DNA of 64,000 bases from Devosia sp. 67-54. Its GTDB lineage: Bacteria; Pseudomonadota; Alphaproteobacteria; Rhizobiales; Devosiaceae. Each line of letters opens with the position of its first letter. The first letter of the stretch is position 1. Positions 26,428 through 34,114 of the stretch are shown here, one piece after another. The translations under genes and the position numbers were made by a program. The stretch is from the NCBI RefSeq assembly GCF_001899075.1, contig NZ_MKVA01000005.1, forward strand, positions 1,139,014 through 1,203,013, read 5' to 3'. The notes beneath the pieces were generated by a model, which saw nothing but the letters and a program-made list of their open reading frames with translations, was not told the origin of the DNA and searched no databases.

Positions 26428-26457
26428 CGGGGGCCTTCGGGCCCCCGTCTTTTTTTG
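26428..26457 (+). terminator. Rho-independent terminator with UUCG loop
   Basis: Perfect 8-bp stem CGGGGGCC/GGCCCCCG closed by a TTCG tetraloop and followed by TCTTTTTTT. It ends the DUF1344 transcript. No gene is seen between it and 26673. Confidence 0.92.
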
Positions 26458-26673
26458 CGCACCTGTCTGACCGGTGCGGCGAGTGATGCAGAACTGCCGC
26501 GGGCGGCGGAGGATCGACCCGGAATGCCCGTGCCGCGATGCGATCTCTCTTGCCTTCGAGGGGAGCGCCGGCCGAACTAGTCGCGTTTCAGGTGCCACAT
26601 ATTCGCGCGAAACGGCGCGCAGCATTTGATCCGCAATTGCAGTGCGGCAGGCCAGTCGGCAAGAGGTGACGTC

Positions 26674-27234
26674 GTGACGCTTCGCGGTTCCCACATGCGG
26701 TTGGGCGGTTTGCTGCGCCCGGCGCTGGTCGTTCTCGCCGGCCTCGCGGCTCCGGCGCAGGCAGCTCCGGTGCCGCTGAGCACCCTGATCGGGCCGCCGG
26801 TGGTGGGCACCTGGCGCACGCCGAACGGCACCGAGGTCAGCGTCGCGCCGTGCGGCGACCAGCTCTGCGGCACGCTGAGCTATATCGTCATTCCGAAGAA
26901 GAACGCGGCGCAGTGCAACGCCACCGACCCGCAGACCTTCGCATCGCTGATGTTGGACTACAGCAACCCCGACAAGAGCCTGCAGACGCGGCCGCTGCTC
27001 GGCCTCACCATGCTGTCGATCAAGCCGACGGACGATCCCAACACCTACACGGGCAGCGCCTACAACCCCGAGGACGGCAGCACCAACGACGTGCAGCTGT
27101 TCGTCGTCAATGGCGGGTCGACGCTGCGGCTCGGCGGCGGCTGCTTCGCCGGCATGTGCGCGGTGACGCAGGACTGGCCGCGCGTCCCCGACCGCCCGGA
27201 CGCGCCGACCTTCACCTGCAATGGCGGGCAGTAG
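26674..27234 (+). CDS. DUF2147-family periplasmic protein
   Basis: 186-aa precursor. After a signal peptide (LLRPALVVLAGLAAPAQA) comes a domain with VVGTWRTPNGTEVSVAPCG, LCGTLSYI, YTGSAYNPEDGSTNDVQL and LRLGGGCFAGM, matching the DUF2147 pattern of a lipocalin-like barrel (W..P.g...v.i..Cg..lCG.i). Cys pairs suggest a disulfide in the periplasm. GTG 26674 has AAGAGG at good spacing; the ORF-track start (TTG 26626) has none. Function not known for the family; it stands alone and converges with the GST gene. Confidence 0.78.
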   Translation: MTLRGSHMRLGGLLRPALVVLAGLAAPAQAAPVPLSTLIGPPVVGTWRTPNGTEVSVAPCGDQLCGTLSYIVIPKKNAAQCNATDPQTFASLMLDYSNPDKSLQTRPLLGLTMLSIKPTDDPNTYTGSAYNPEDGSTNDVQLFVVNGGSTLRLGGGCFAGMCAVTQDWPRVPDRPDAPTFTCNGGQ

Positions 27235-27254
27235 CCGGCGCCGGCCGGGCCGCC

Positions 27255-27968
27255 TCAGCGCTGGCCGAACAGCACCTTCTGCGCCGCCTCGTCCTTGGCG
27301 AGATCGACCGGCGTTTCCGGCAGCGTGAAGGCGAGCGCCCTGGCGACGCCTGGCCGCGCCTTCATGCGCGCGCGCCACGCCAGCCAGTTGGGAAACTCCG
27401 CCTCGTCGATGGCGTAGGTGGCGTAGCCGTTGGACCAGTCGAGGATGGCGAAATCGGCGATCGAGACGTCGTCGCCGGCGACATAGAGACGGCCCGCCTG
27501 CGCCTGCTTGCCGAGCTGCGTGTCGAGCACGCGGTAGAGCCGGTGCGTCTCGTTGATATAGCGGTCGATGGCGTAGGGGATCTTTTCCTTGGCGTAGCGG
27601 GCGAAATGGTTGGCCTGCCCCAGCATCGGGCCGAAGCCGCCGACCTGCCAGAACAGCCACTCGTCGATCTCGACGCGCTCGCGCCAGCTCTTGCCGTAGA
27701 ATTTGCCGAACTTCTCGGCGAGGTATCTGAGGATGGCGCCCGATTCGAAGATCGAGATCGGCTGGCCGTCCGGCCCCTCGGGATCGACGATGGCCGGGAT
27801 CTTGTTGTTGGGCGAAATCGCCAGGAATTCCGGCTTGAACTGGTCGCCGCGGGAGATCGAAATCGGGTGCACGCTGTAGGGCACGCCCAGCTCTTCGAGC
27901 ATGATGGTGATCTTCCGGCCGTTGGGCGTGGCGGCGTAGTACAGGTCGATGGGCTTGGTCTGCTGCAT
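27255..27968 (-). CDS. Glutathione S-transferase, Nu-class/YfcG-like
   Basis: 237 aa. Thioredoxin-like N-terminal domain with TPNGRKITIMLEELGVPYS and the glutathione-binding NNKIPAIVDPEG and FESGAILRYLAEK; the all-helical C-terminal domain contains DWSNGYATYAIDE and ends near residue 230. The TPNGRK motif is that of YfcG/YghU-type enzymes, which reduce disulfides using glutathione. Start ATG 27968 has no good ribosome site. The gene is monocistronic and converges with the DUF2147 gene. Confidence 0.88.
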   Translation of the reverse strand: MQQTKPIDLYYAATPNGRKITIMLEELGVPYSVHPISISRGDQFKPEFLAISPNNKIPAIVDPEGPDGQPISIFESGAILRYLAEKFGKFYGKSWRERVEIDEWLFWQVGGFGPMLGQANHFARYAKEKIPYAIDRYINETHRLYRVLDTQLGKQAQAGRLYVAGDDVSIADFAILDWSNGYATYAIDEAEFPNWLAWRARMKARPGVARALAFTLPETPVDLAKDEAAQKVLFGQR

Positions 27969-28095
27969 TTGCGGGGTCTTTGCGAGAAAGACGGCGTGCC
28001 ACCTTGCGAAGTGACACGCCGTCGGAGGAGGTCGGTCGACACTCTATCGGCAACAGACGATAGAAGACAACCCGGGCCGGCCGATCACGTTTTCG

Positions 28096-28533
28096 CTATT
28101 CGCGCCGGAGCCGCATATGCGGTTCGCCGTCCGAGGTATGGGCGAGCGAGACGCCGTCGAGGCCGACGGTCGCCGTCACCCGCTGCCGCTCGATCGGCCA
28201 GGAGAATTTGCTGACGTTCACCGGCCTGTCGAACTTCACCGTCACCTCGTAGTGCTGCATGTCGGGCATGAGCTTCATGGCGATGACGAGGCCGCTGAAC
28301 GGCCGGCCGAGATAGGTGCCTTTGGCGCGCTGGCCGACCTGCACCGGAATGGCGATGCGCTCAGGCAGCGTGGCGCTGGCCGTGTTCCAGTCGCGATAGC
28401 CGTGGCGGCGGGCGATCTCCTCCAGCGCCTGGCCGTGGTTGAGCGGCGCGCCGTCGCGGGCGCGCTCCTCGCGCAGGGCCTTGGCCTCGGATTTGAGGGT
28501 CTGGATGGAGGGCGTGTCGAGGGAATAGGGCAT
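28096..28533 (-). CDS. Glyoxalase-superfamily protein with N-terminal helical motif
   Basis: 145 aa. The first half (SIQTLKSEAKALREERAR, then LNHGQALEEIARRHGYRDWNT) is the helical segment found in proteins named glyoxalase superfamily protein. The second half is beta-rich (QRAKGTYLGRPFSGLVIAM, YEVTVKFDRPVNVSKF). No metal-binding His/Glu set of a true glyoxalase is seen, so no enzymatic role is assigned. ATG 28533 follows GGATCG. Monocistronic; 184 bases of gene-free DNA separate it from the TumA-like gene. Confidence 0.65.
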   Translation of the reverse strand: MPYSLDTPSIQTLKSEAKALREERARDGAPLNHGQALEEIARRHGYRDWNTASATLPERIAIPVQVGQRAKGTYLGRPFSGLVIAMKLMPDMQHYEVTVKFDRPVNVSKFSWPIERQRVTATVGLDGVSLAHTSDGEPHMRLRRE

Positions 28534-28717
28534 CGGTCGATCCTTCGGATCGAGGCATCAACTCATGGGAGCCCGCCTTGCCACGATCGCCTCGAAGAGG
28601 ATGCAACCATGAAATCGACATCCCGCACCATGCGGGGCTGGCTTCACCATCGGGACAACCCCGGCGAGCGGCCGGCGCCAGCAGCCGCCGCGGATATGGG
28701 ATGGCGCCGGGCGTTCG

Positions 28718-29089
28718 TCAAGCCGCCTGCGGCAGCAACGCGATCTCGAACGCCACGCGGTCGAACGGCACCGTCGGCACCAGCCGCCCCTTCGCGTCCT
28801 TTGCCAGACGCACGAGGCCGTAGCGCTCCAGCGTCCTGAGCGTACGCGAGAGATTGGACTTGGCGCGGCCCGACAGCGTCTCCAACTCCGCCAGAGAGCG
28901 CGGCTTCTGCGCCGCGATCAGTTCGAGCAGCAGCTTGTTTCGGTCGGACAGCACCTTGGCGACACTGTCGAGAGAGGTGAACCACACGGTCGGATCGTCT
29001 CGGCCGGGCCGCCGGCGGCCCGCGGCGATGTCCAGCGTCCGCCGCTTCATATCCTCGTAGCTCGCAATGCCGATCCGCAGCGTCTTCAT
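28718..29089 (-). CDS. MarR-like HTH antitoxin, TumA-type
   Basis: 123 aa with a winged helix in its second half (LAELETLSGRAKSNLSRTLRTLERYGLV). Its start overlaps the stop of the TumE-like gene by four bases (ATGA). An HTH protein of this size following a DUF6516/TumE protein matches the TumE-TumA toxin-antitoxin arrangement, in which the HTH protein neutralises the toxin and represses the operon. The perfect palindrome upstream of the toxin is its probable binding site. The assignment rests on pairing and motif; the HTH alone would only say transcriptional regulator. Confidence 0.7.
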   Translation of the reverse strand: MKTLRIGIASYEDMKRRTLDIAAGRRRPGRDDPTVWFTSLDSVAKVLSDRNKLLLELIAAQKPRSLAELETLSGRAKSNLSRTLRTLERYGLVRLAKDAKGRLVPTVPFDRVAFEIALLPQAA

Positions 29090-29436
29090 TTCACACCCAT
29101 CTGCTTCATCATCATGTCGACCTCGCGCCAGAAGTCGGCCAACAGTTCAGCGGCATCGACATAGCCGTAGGGCCGGATGGTGCGAAACCGATGCCGATGG
29201 TCGCGCGCCGGCGTCTTGCCGCCCCAGGCAGCGTGAGCGTTGTCGAACCCCACGAGCCGTTCATTCCCGGGTCCGTGCAGCGTCAGCGAATAGCGTAGGC
29301 CATGCGGCCGCTCATCACTCGGCTCGACCCGCTTTACCTCGAATTTGACCCATAACCGCGCCTTGTCGTCGACAAAGAAGACCTGCCCATCGAGAGCGAG
29401 CAGGGTGTCGAGCGTGGGATCGGCGCGACGGGCCAT
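29086..29436 (-). CDS. TumE-type (DUF6516) toxin
   Basis: 116 aa. The segment FVDDKARLWVKFEVKRV, then LRYSLTLHGPGNERLVGFDNAHA, DHRHRF and PYGYVDAAELLADFWREV follows the TumE family pattern (substrate-facing YSL--g---RlvgyDN, then DHRH and a C-terminal DF--dv helix). It is the first gene of a two-gene operon with the HTH antitoxin. No Shine-Dalgarno is seen before ATG 29436; the -10 element ends six bases before it, so the message may be leaderless, which would keep toxin synthesis low. Confidence 0.72.
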   Translation of the reverse strand: MARRADPTLDTLLALDGQVFFVDDKARLWVKFEVKRVEPSDERPHGLRYSLTLHGPGNERLVGFDNAHAAWGGKTPARDHRHRFRTIRPYGYVDAAELLADFWREVDMMMKQMGVK

Positions 29437-29442
29437 CTCAGA

Positions 29443-29471
29443 ATGTTATCATGTCATGATAACGCAAGCAA
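29443..29471 (-). promoter_or_regulatory. TumE-TumA promoter with 19-bp perfect palindromic operator
   Basis: GTTATCATG-T-CATGATAAC (29445-29463) is a perfect 9+1+9 palindrome. It lies over the spacer and -10 of a minus-strand promoter (TTGCTT, 17 bases, TAACAT). Binding there would block RNA polymerase, as expected for autorepression by the HTH antitoxin. Only the symmetry is seen; the binding protein is inferred. Confidence 0.72.
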
Positions 29472-29517
29472 TCTGCGGGTGGTTGCGTCTGCCCGCGCGG
29501 CGCGCTAGCCCCGTGCG

Positions 29518-30285
29518 GTGATCGAACTCCTGCTTTTTGTCGCCGGGCTCATCGGCGGTGCGCTCAATTCGCTGGCCGGCGGCGGCAGCTTCGTGGTGTT
29601 TCCGGCGCTGCTGGCGGCGGGGGTGCCGCCGGTGATCGCCAACGCCTCCAACACCTATGCCGCCCTGCCCGGCTACGTCTCGGGAGCGCTGGGCTTCTGG
29701 TCCGACCTGGTCAAATATCGCGACCGCTTTGTGGTCTATGCGCTCATCGCCGCGATCTTCGGCTATGCCGGCGCCGAGCTGCTGCTGCACGTATCGGACG
29801 CGCAGTTCTCCTACGCCGTACCGTGGCTGATGCTGTTCGCGGTGGGGCTGTTCGCCTTCGGCGGCCGCATCAATGCGCTCGTTGCGGCGCATGCCGGCGC
29901 GGGACGCGGCGCCAGGGCGGCGGGCGCCGTGCTGCTGCTGGCGCTGCTCGCCGCCATCGCCGTCTATGGCGGGTTCTTCAACGCCGGGCTCGGCATCCTG
30001 CTGCTGGCGTTCCTGGTGCTCGCCGGCATCGACAACATCCACGCCGCCAACGGCCTCAAGCTCTTCATCTCGGTGCTGGTGGCGCTGGTGGCGGTGATCC
30101 GCTTCGCCGTCGCCGGCTCGATCGACTGGTACCATGGCAGCATCGCGCTGGTCGGCGTCACCATCGGCAGCTATGCCGCCGCCCGCCTCGCCTACCGCAT
30201 CCCCACCCGGATCATCCGCGCGCTGGTGATCGTCTACGGCGTAGGACTGACGCTCTACTTCTTCTGGACCACCTACCTGGCCTGA
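29518..30285 (+). CDS. TauE/SafE-family (DUF81) membrane transporter
   Basis: 255 aa, about eight membrane helices arranged as two related halves: GLIGGALNSLAGGGSFVVFPAL near the N-terminus and AVYGGFFNAGLGILLLAFL near residue 145, both matching the family's duplicated Gly-rich motif. Members export sulfite, sulfoacetate or related organosulfur anions. GTG 29518. It converges with and overlaps the end of the molybdopterin oxidoreductase gene by 13 bases. The ligand cannot be predicted. Confidence 0.87.
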   Translation: MIELLLFVAGLIGGALNSLAGGGSFVVFPALLAAGVPPVIANASNTYAALPGYVSGALGFWSDLVKYRDRFVVYALIAAIFGYAGAELLLHVSDAQFSYAVPWLMLFAVGLFAFGGRINALVAAHAGAGRGARAAGAVLLLALLAAIAVYGGFFNAGLGILLLAFLVLAGIDNIHAANGLKLFISVLVALVAVIRFAVAGSIDWYHGSIALVGVTIGSYAAARLAYRIPTRIIRALVIVYGVGLTLYFFWTTYLA

Positions 30286-32372
30286 AGCGGCCGGATCCAC
30301 ACCGCGGCATCGTGGAACGCGGCGCCGCCGAAGGGCGGCACCTGGTCGGAGCCGATCAGCATGTTGATCCCCTGCCCCGTGCCGTGCGCCTTGTTGGGGT
30401 GGACGCCCTCGGCCACCAACACCCCCTGCTGCATGCCATCGAAGATGCGGGCGGTGAGTTCCACCGTGCCGCGATGATTGCCGAGCGCCACCCGCGCGCC
30501 ATCGGCGATGCCGTTCGCCGCTGCGTCGTCGGCACGGATGAACACCGTCGGCTCGGGCTGCCGCCTGCGGCTGCCGGGCGTCTCCGAGAAGGTCGAATTG
30601 AGGAAGCTGCGCGACGGGCTGGTCGCCAGCCGGAACGGCATTTCGGCGCTGGTCTTTTCGTTGATGTCCCACCAGTCGACCATGCCCGGCGCCGCGGCCG
30701 GATCGATGGTCCATTGATAGCCCTTGCGGTCGGCGGCGCCCTGCCAATTGGGGCGGAAGCGGAATTTCCGGTCGGCCCAGCCGAAGCCGCTGGCGAAGCG
30801 CGCCTCGTCGTCGGGGCGCTCGCGGTCGACGAAAAAGCCGGTCCGTTCCACGTCGTCCAGGCTCGGATAGCGCGAACGGCGGAAGGTCTCGGCCACCATC
30901 TCGCGATCGGTCAGATCGAGCGAGGCGTCCTCGACGCCCAGCCGGCGCAGCAGCTCGCCGACCACCACGAAGTTGGAACGGCATTCTCCCGGCGGCTCGA
31001 CCAGCTTCGGCCCGACCAGCACGCGGGTGTGGCCGCCGCGGGTATAGTAGTCGTTGTGCTCGAGGAACATGGTCGCCGGCAGCACGATGTCGGCCATCTC
31101 GGCCGTCTCGGTCATGAACTGCTCGTGCACCACGGTGAACAGATCCTCGCGGGCGAAGCCGGCCCGCGTCAGGCCCTGTTCGGGCGACACGTTCATCGGA
31201 TTGGTGTTCTGGATGAACAGCGCCTTGACCGGCCCGCCGCCCCTGAGCGCCTTCGCCTCGCCGGTCAGCACCTTGCCGATCTCGCACATGTCGAGCGAGC
31301 GGCCGGCCGGGCCCATCGCGGTGCCGGTGATCAGCGATTTGTCGAGCTTCCAGGTGCCGGAATTGGAGTGAAAGGCGCCGCCGCCGCGATGCCGCCAGGC
31401 GCCGGTGACCGCGGGAATGCAGAGCGCGGCGTGCATGTTGGCGCTGCCGTTGCGCTGCCGGGTGAAGCCGTAGCCGAGGCGGAAATAGGTGCGCGGCGTG
31501 CGCCCGACCAGATGCGCGAAGGCCTCGATCTCGGCCACGCTCAGGCCGGTGATCGCCGCGGCCCATGCCGGCGTGCGCGTCAGCAGGTGCGCCTCGACCT
31601 CGGCGTCGAAATCGGTGAACTGCGCCAGGTATTGCCGGTCGGCGAGATCGTCGCGCAGCAGCACATGCATCACCGCGCAGGCGAAGGCGCCGTCCGAGCC
31701 GGGACGGAGCAGGATCGGCATCTCCGCCTGCTCCATGGTGGCGTTGCGGTAGATGTCGACCACCACCAGCCTGGCGCCGCGCTCCTTGCGGGCGCGGATG
31801 GCGTGCGTCATCACGTTGACCTGGGTCGAGACGGCGTTGGTGCCCCAGATCACGACGCAGTCGGCCTCCGCCATCTGCTCGGGGTTGGGGCCGCCCAGCA
31901 GGCCCGCGCCGGCGATGAAGCCGGGCCACGCGGCGCCGGTGCAGATGGTGTCGTACTGGTCGGAATAGCCGCGGGCGTGGCGCAGCCGGGCGATGCCGTC
32001 GCGCTGCACGTGGCCCATGGTGCCGGCGTAGAAATACGGCCAGATCGCCTCGGGGCCGAACTCGCGCTCGATGTCGAGCCAGCGGCTGACGATCTCGTCG
32101 AACGCTGCGTCCCAGGAGATGCGCTGCCAGCGCCCCTCGCCCTTTCGGCCGGCGCGGCGCAGCGGGTGCGTCAGACGGTCGGGGTGGTGGATGCGCTCGG
32201 CGTAGCGGGCGACCTTCTCGCAGATGACGCCGGCGGTATACGGATCGTCCCTGGCGCCGCGCACGCGGCCGATGGTGTGCGCGTCGACGATCTCGACGTC
32301 GAGCGCGCAGGCCGACGGACAATCATGCGGGCAGACGGACCGGCCGATGCGGGCGGCGACGGGCGTGTTCAT
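30273..32372 (-). CDS. Molybdopterin-dependent oxidoreductase, DMSO-reductase family
   Basis: 699 aa. The N-terminal iron-sulfur motif is CPHDCPSACALDV with the fourth Cys in GVICEKVA near residue 50, so a [4Fe-4S] cluster is expected. There follow Mo-bis-MGD domain segments (YDTICTGAAWPGFIAGAG, VIWGTNAVSTQVN, FIQNTNPMNVSPEQG) and a C-terminal dinucleotide-binding domain (FLNSTFSETPG, GVHPNKAHGTGQGINML). There is no Tat signal, so it acts in the cytoplasm, probably with a soluble electron partner. The substrate is not clear; the neighbour TauE/SafE gene converges with it and is not co-transcribed. Confidence 0.87.
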   Translation of the reverse strand: MNTPVAARIGRSVCPHDCPSACALDVEIVDAHTIGRVRGARDDPYTAGVICEKVARYAERIHHPDRLTHPLRRAGRKGEGRWQRISWDAAFDEIVSRWLDIEREFGPEAIWPYFYAGTMGHVQRDGIARLRHARGYSDQYDTICTGAAWPGFIAGAGLLGGPNPEQMAEADCVVIWGTNAVSTQVNVMTHAIRARKERGARLVVVDIYRNATMEQAEMPILLRPGSDGAFACAVMHVLLRDDLADRQYLAQFTDFDAEVEAHLLTRTPAWAAAITGLSVAEIEAFAHLVGRTPRTYFRLGYGFTRQRNGSANMHAALCIPAVTGAWRHRGGGAFHSNSGTWKLDKSLITGTAMGPAGRSLDMCEIGKVLTGEAKALRGGGPVKALFIQNTNPMNVSPEQGLTRAGFAREDLFTVVHEQFMTETAEMADIVLPATMFLEHNDYYTRGGHTRVLVGPKLVEPPGECRSNFVVVGELLRRLGVEDASLDLTDREMVAETFRRSRYPSLDDVERTGFFVDRERPDDEARFASGFGWADRKFRFRPNWQGAADRKGYQWTIDPAAAPGMVDWWDINEKTSAEMPFRLATSPSRSFLNSTFSETPGSRRRQPEPTVFIRADDAAANGIADGARVALGNHRGTVELTARIFDGMQQGVLVAEGVHPNKAHGTGQGINMLIGSDQVPPFGGAAFHDAAVWIRPLQAR

Positions 32373-32407
32373 GCGCCACGCCTAGCGCCGCAGCGGGGCG
32401 GCGGCAA

Positions 32408-32599
32408 CTAGTCTTCGGCGCGCAGCCGGGCCAGCTCGAACTGGAAGATGCGCAGCGACAAAAAAATCGCGAAGGCGAAGCAGACGATGCCGGTGACCTG
32501 GGTCAGCGGCAGATCGCCCAGCACGGGTACGTGCTTGCCGATCAGCAGCAGGACGACGAAGGCGAGGACGGAGGCGACTTCGCGGGCGCGAAAGAGCAT
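32408..32599 (-). CDS. 63-aa two-helix membrane protein
   Basis: The frame from ATG 32599 has AAGG at good distance and encodes two hydrophobic helices (VLAFVVLLLIGKHVPVL and VTGIVCFAFAIFLSLRIF), ending with a charged tail ELARLRAED. The ORF track gives a longer frame with a polar extension that lacks a ribosome site. It lies 35 bases downstream of the start region of the molybdopterin gene on the same strand but upstream in transcription. I do not recognise the family. Confidence 0.6.
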   Translation of the reverse strand: MLFRAREVASVLAFVVLLLIGKHVPVLGDLPLTQVTGIVCFAFAIFLSLRIFQFELARLRAED

Positions 32600-32788
32600 G
32601 GTTTGCCTTTTCAACAAACCGCACTGGCCGACGCGTTGCCGATGCGAGGGTTGCATGGCGAAGGCCCAACTCCTCCGCTGCTGCATAGGCTTACGCGAAA
32701 ATCGAAAAGGTTCCATGAATTTTCGTGACCGCCGCGAAAATGTCGCGGCGGCCGTGTCGCGGTCGCAACAAGCACGGGTTTCGCCCGG

Positions 32789-33103
32789 TCAGGCGAAGAG
32801 CTTCAGCCCGGCGATGCCGCAGACGATCAGGCCGATGCAGCCGATGCGGATGGCGGTGGCGGGCTCGTGGAACAGCAGCATGCCCAGGATTGCGGCGCCC
32901 ACGGTGCCGATGCCGGTCCAGACGGCATAGGCGGTGCCGACCGGCAGGGTGCGCAGCGACAGCTCCAGCAGCACGACGCTCACGATCATGCCGACGATGG
33001 CGGCGGCCGACGGCCAGAGCCGGGTGAAGCCATCGGCGTATTTGAGGGCGATGGCCCAGACGATTTCGAACAGGCCGGCGACGGCGAGATAGACCCAAGC
33101 CAT
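32789..33103 (-). CDS. gdx: SMR-family guanidinium exporter (Gdx/SugE)
   Basis: 104 aa, four membrane helices, the exact size of the small multidrug resistance family. The key Glu is in [20 protein letters not shown] near residue 13, and the signature [12 protein letters not shown] with WTGIGTVGA marks the SugE/Gdx branch rather than EmrE. Gdx is a dual-topology homodimer that exports guanidinium in exchange for protons. The guanidine-II riboswitch directly upstream fits that substrate and gives the regulation. GGAG precedes ATG 33103. Confidence 0.93.
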   Translation of the reverse strand: MAWVYLAVAGLFEIVWAIALKYADGFTRLWPSAAAIVGMIVSVVLLELSLRTLPVGTAYAVWTGIGTVGAAILGMLLFHEPATAIRIGCIGLIVCGIAGLKLFA

Positions 33104-33110
33104 GGGATTT

Positions 33111-33168
33111 CTCCGTGTGGCGGGCCGTCCCGACCGAAATTGAGATGCAGCGCGGGGTCGTCCCCGCG
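33111..33168 (-). promoter_or_regulatory. Guanidine-II (mini-ykkC) riboswitch with ribosome site
   Basis: On the minus strand are two hairpins, each with an ACGR loop, the hallmark of mini-ykkC: CGCGGGG-ACGA-CCCCGCG (33168-33151) and CGGG-ACGG-CCCG (33132-33121), separated by about 18 bases. The Shine-Dalgarno GGAG of gdx (33114-33111) lies just after the second hairpin. In this class, two guanidinium ions bind the paired loops and free the ribosome site. The downstream gene is the matching exporter, which strongly supports the call. Confidence 0.92.
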
Positions 33169-33206
33169 CCCGTCATTTAGGGCATGTCCGCCCCGAGGTG
33201 AAGCCC

Positions 33207-33365
33207 TCAGCCGCGGCGCGACAGATGCCGGAAGCGGCCGTGCTCGATCTCGCGCTGCCGGAGCTCGAGGTCGACCCGCGAGGTCGCCTGGTTGAGATAG
33301 TCGAGCTCCACGTCTTCGCGGCTGCGCCCACGCAGGGCGGCTTTCAAATTGCCGATCAGTCCCAT
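33207..33365 (-). CDS. DUF3563-like 52-aa protein
   Basis: Missed by the ORF track because of its length. ATG 33365 has AAGGAG eight bases upstream, and TGA is at 33207. The peptide begins MGLIGNLKAALRGRSRED and has the segment VELDYLNQATSRVDLELRQR, which fits the DUF3563 pattern (a short helix pair with YL-qA-d--DLE-r-R). Soluble and charged; role unknown. It is upstream of the riboswitch-gdx unit on the same strand. Confidence 0.72.
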   Translation of the reverse strand: MGLIGNLKAALRGRSREDVELDYLNQATSRVDLELRQREIEHGRFRHLSRRG

Positions 33366-33484
33366 TTCGGTGCTCCTTTCACGCGCCGAAGATGGGCGCT
33401 TCCGGGAGCCCGGACAACCGCCGGCGGCGCATGGCAGCTTCGCGCCGGCGGCAGCCGCGACGTGATCTGCCGCAAGAGCGGGAG

Positions 33485-33673
33485 CTAGTGCGGCTTGATC
33501 CGCTGCACTTCGCGTTCCAGCGCCTCGCGGGAATTGCCGACGCGCTCGATCATGTCGCGCACCTCGTCGGGCGCAATGCCGTGGCGGCGGGCGAAGTCGC
33601 GCACCTCGTAATCCTCGCCGCCCGCAACGCGCGCGCGATCGGGGTCGCCGACCATGTCCTTGTGGTCCGTCAT
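33485..33673 (-). CDS. DUF3606-family 62-aa protein
   Basis: From ATG 33673, with CGGAGG five bases upstream. The sequence DPDRARVAGGEDYEVRDFARRHG followed by VRDMIERVGNSREALE matches DUF3606, a small soluble helical family widespread in alphaproteobacteria and of unknown role, often stress-induced. The longer ORF-track frame (143 aa) includes an antisense shadow of the tautomerase gene. It lies between the tautomerase and DUF3563 genes on the same strand. Confidence 0.82.
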   Translation of the reverse strand: MTDHKDMVGDPDRARVAGGEDYEVRDFARRHGIAPDEVRDMIERVGNSREALEREVQRIKPH

Positions 33674-33735
33674 CGGAGCCTCCGTCCTGCGATGGCCGGA
33701 GAACGGGTCAGGAGTCCGAGGGTTCCGCGCCGGGC

Positions 33736-34065
33736 TCAGCCGGCGGACGGCCCCGCCTTCTTGCCGGGCATCTTGGCCGGCGCCTTCTTTGCCGGCGCCT
33801 TCTTGGCCTCGCCCTTCATCCCCGGGACTTTCGGCGGTGCCTTCTTGGCCGGCGCCAGCCTGGCGTCGCCGGCGCTGGCGCGCAACCGGGTGATCGAGGT
33901 GCCGTGATGGCCCCAATTGTCGGTCGGCACCTCGTCGATCACCACGAAGGTCGAGGCCGGGTTCTTGCCCAGTTCCTCGACCAGCACCTGGGTGATGCGC
34001 TCGATGACCCTGAGCTTTTGCCCGGCGGTCACCCCTTCGAGGATGCGCACATTGACGTAAGGCAT
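33736..34065 (-). CDS. 4-oxalocrotonate tautomerase-family protein with Lys/Ala/Pro tail
   Basis: 109 aa. The N-terminal about 68 residues are a 4-OT domain: after Met removal the catalytic Pro-1 of MPYVNVRILEGVT is exposed, and a second conserved stretch is EELGKNPASTFVVIDEVPTDNWG. The remaining about 40 residues are a low-complexity basic tail (AKKAPAKKAPAKMPGKKAG) resembling histone-H1-like tails. ATG 34065 has GAGGGAGG upstream. The tautomerase probably forms a hexamer; the tail might bind nucleic acid or be an accretion. Confidence 0.82.
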   Translation of the reverse strand: MPYVNVRILEGVTAGQKLRVIERITQVLVEELGKNPASTFVVIDEVPTDNWGHHGTSITRLRASAGDARLAPAKKAPPKVPGMKGEAKKAPAKKAPAKMPGKKAGPSAG

Positions 34066-34079
34066 GATCCCTCCCTCAA

Positions 34080-34107
34080 ACGAAAGGGCCGGCATCGCTG
34101 CCGGCCC
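34080..34107 (-). terminator. Rho-independent terminator of ndk
   Basis: Perfect 9-bp stem GGGCCGGCA/TGCCGGCCC with a 4-base loop, followed on the minus strand by TTTCGTTTG. It lies 7 bases after the ndk stop and just before the tautomerase start, so both genes are separate transcripts. Confidence 0.8.
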
Positions 34108-34114
34108 TGAACAG

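Noticed and set aside
28534-28717. Plus-strand frame starting near 28608 (MKSTSRTMRGW...)
   Set aside because: It runs antisense into the TumA-like gene and becomes Arg/Ala/Pro-rich; no support.
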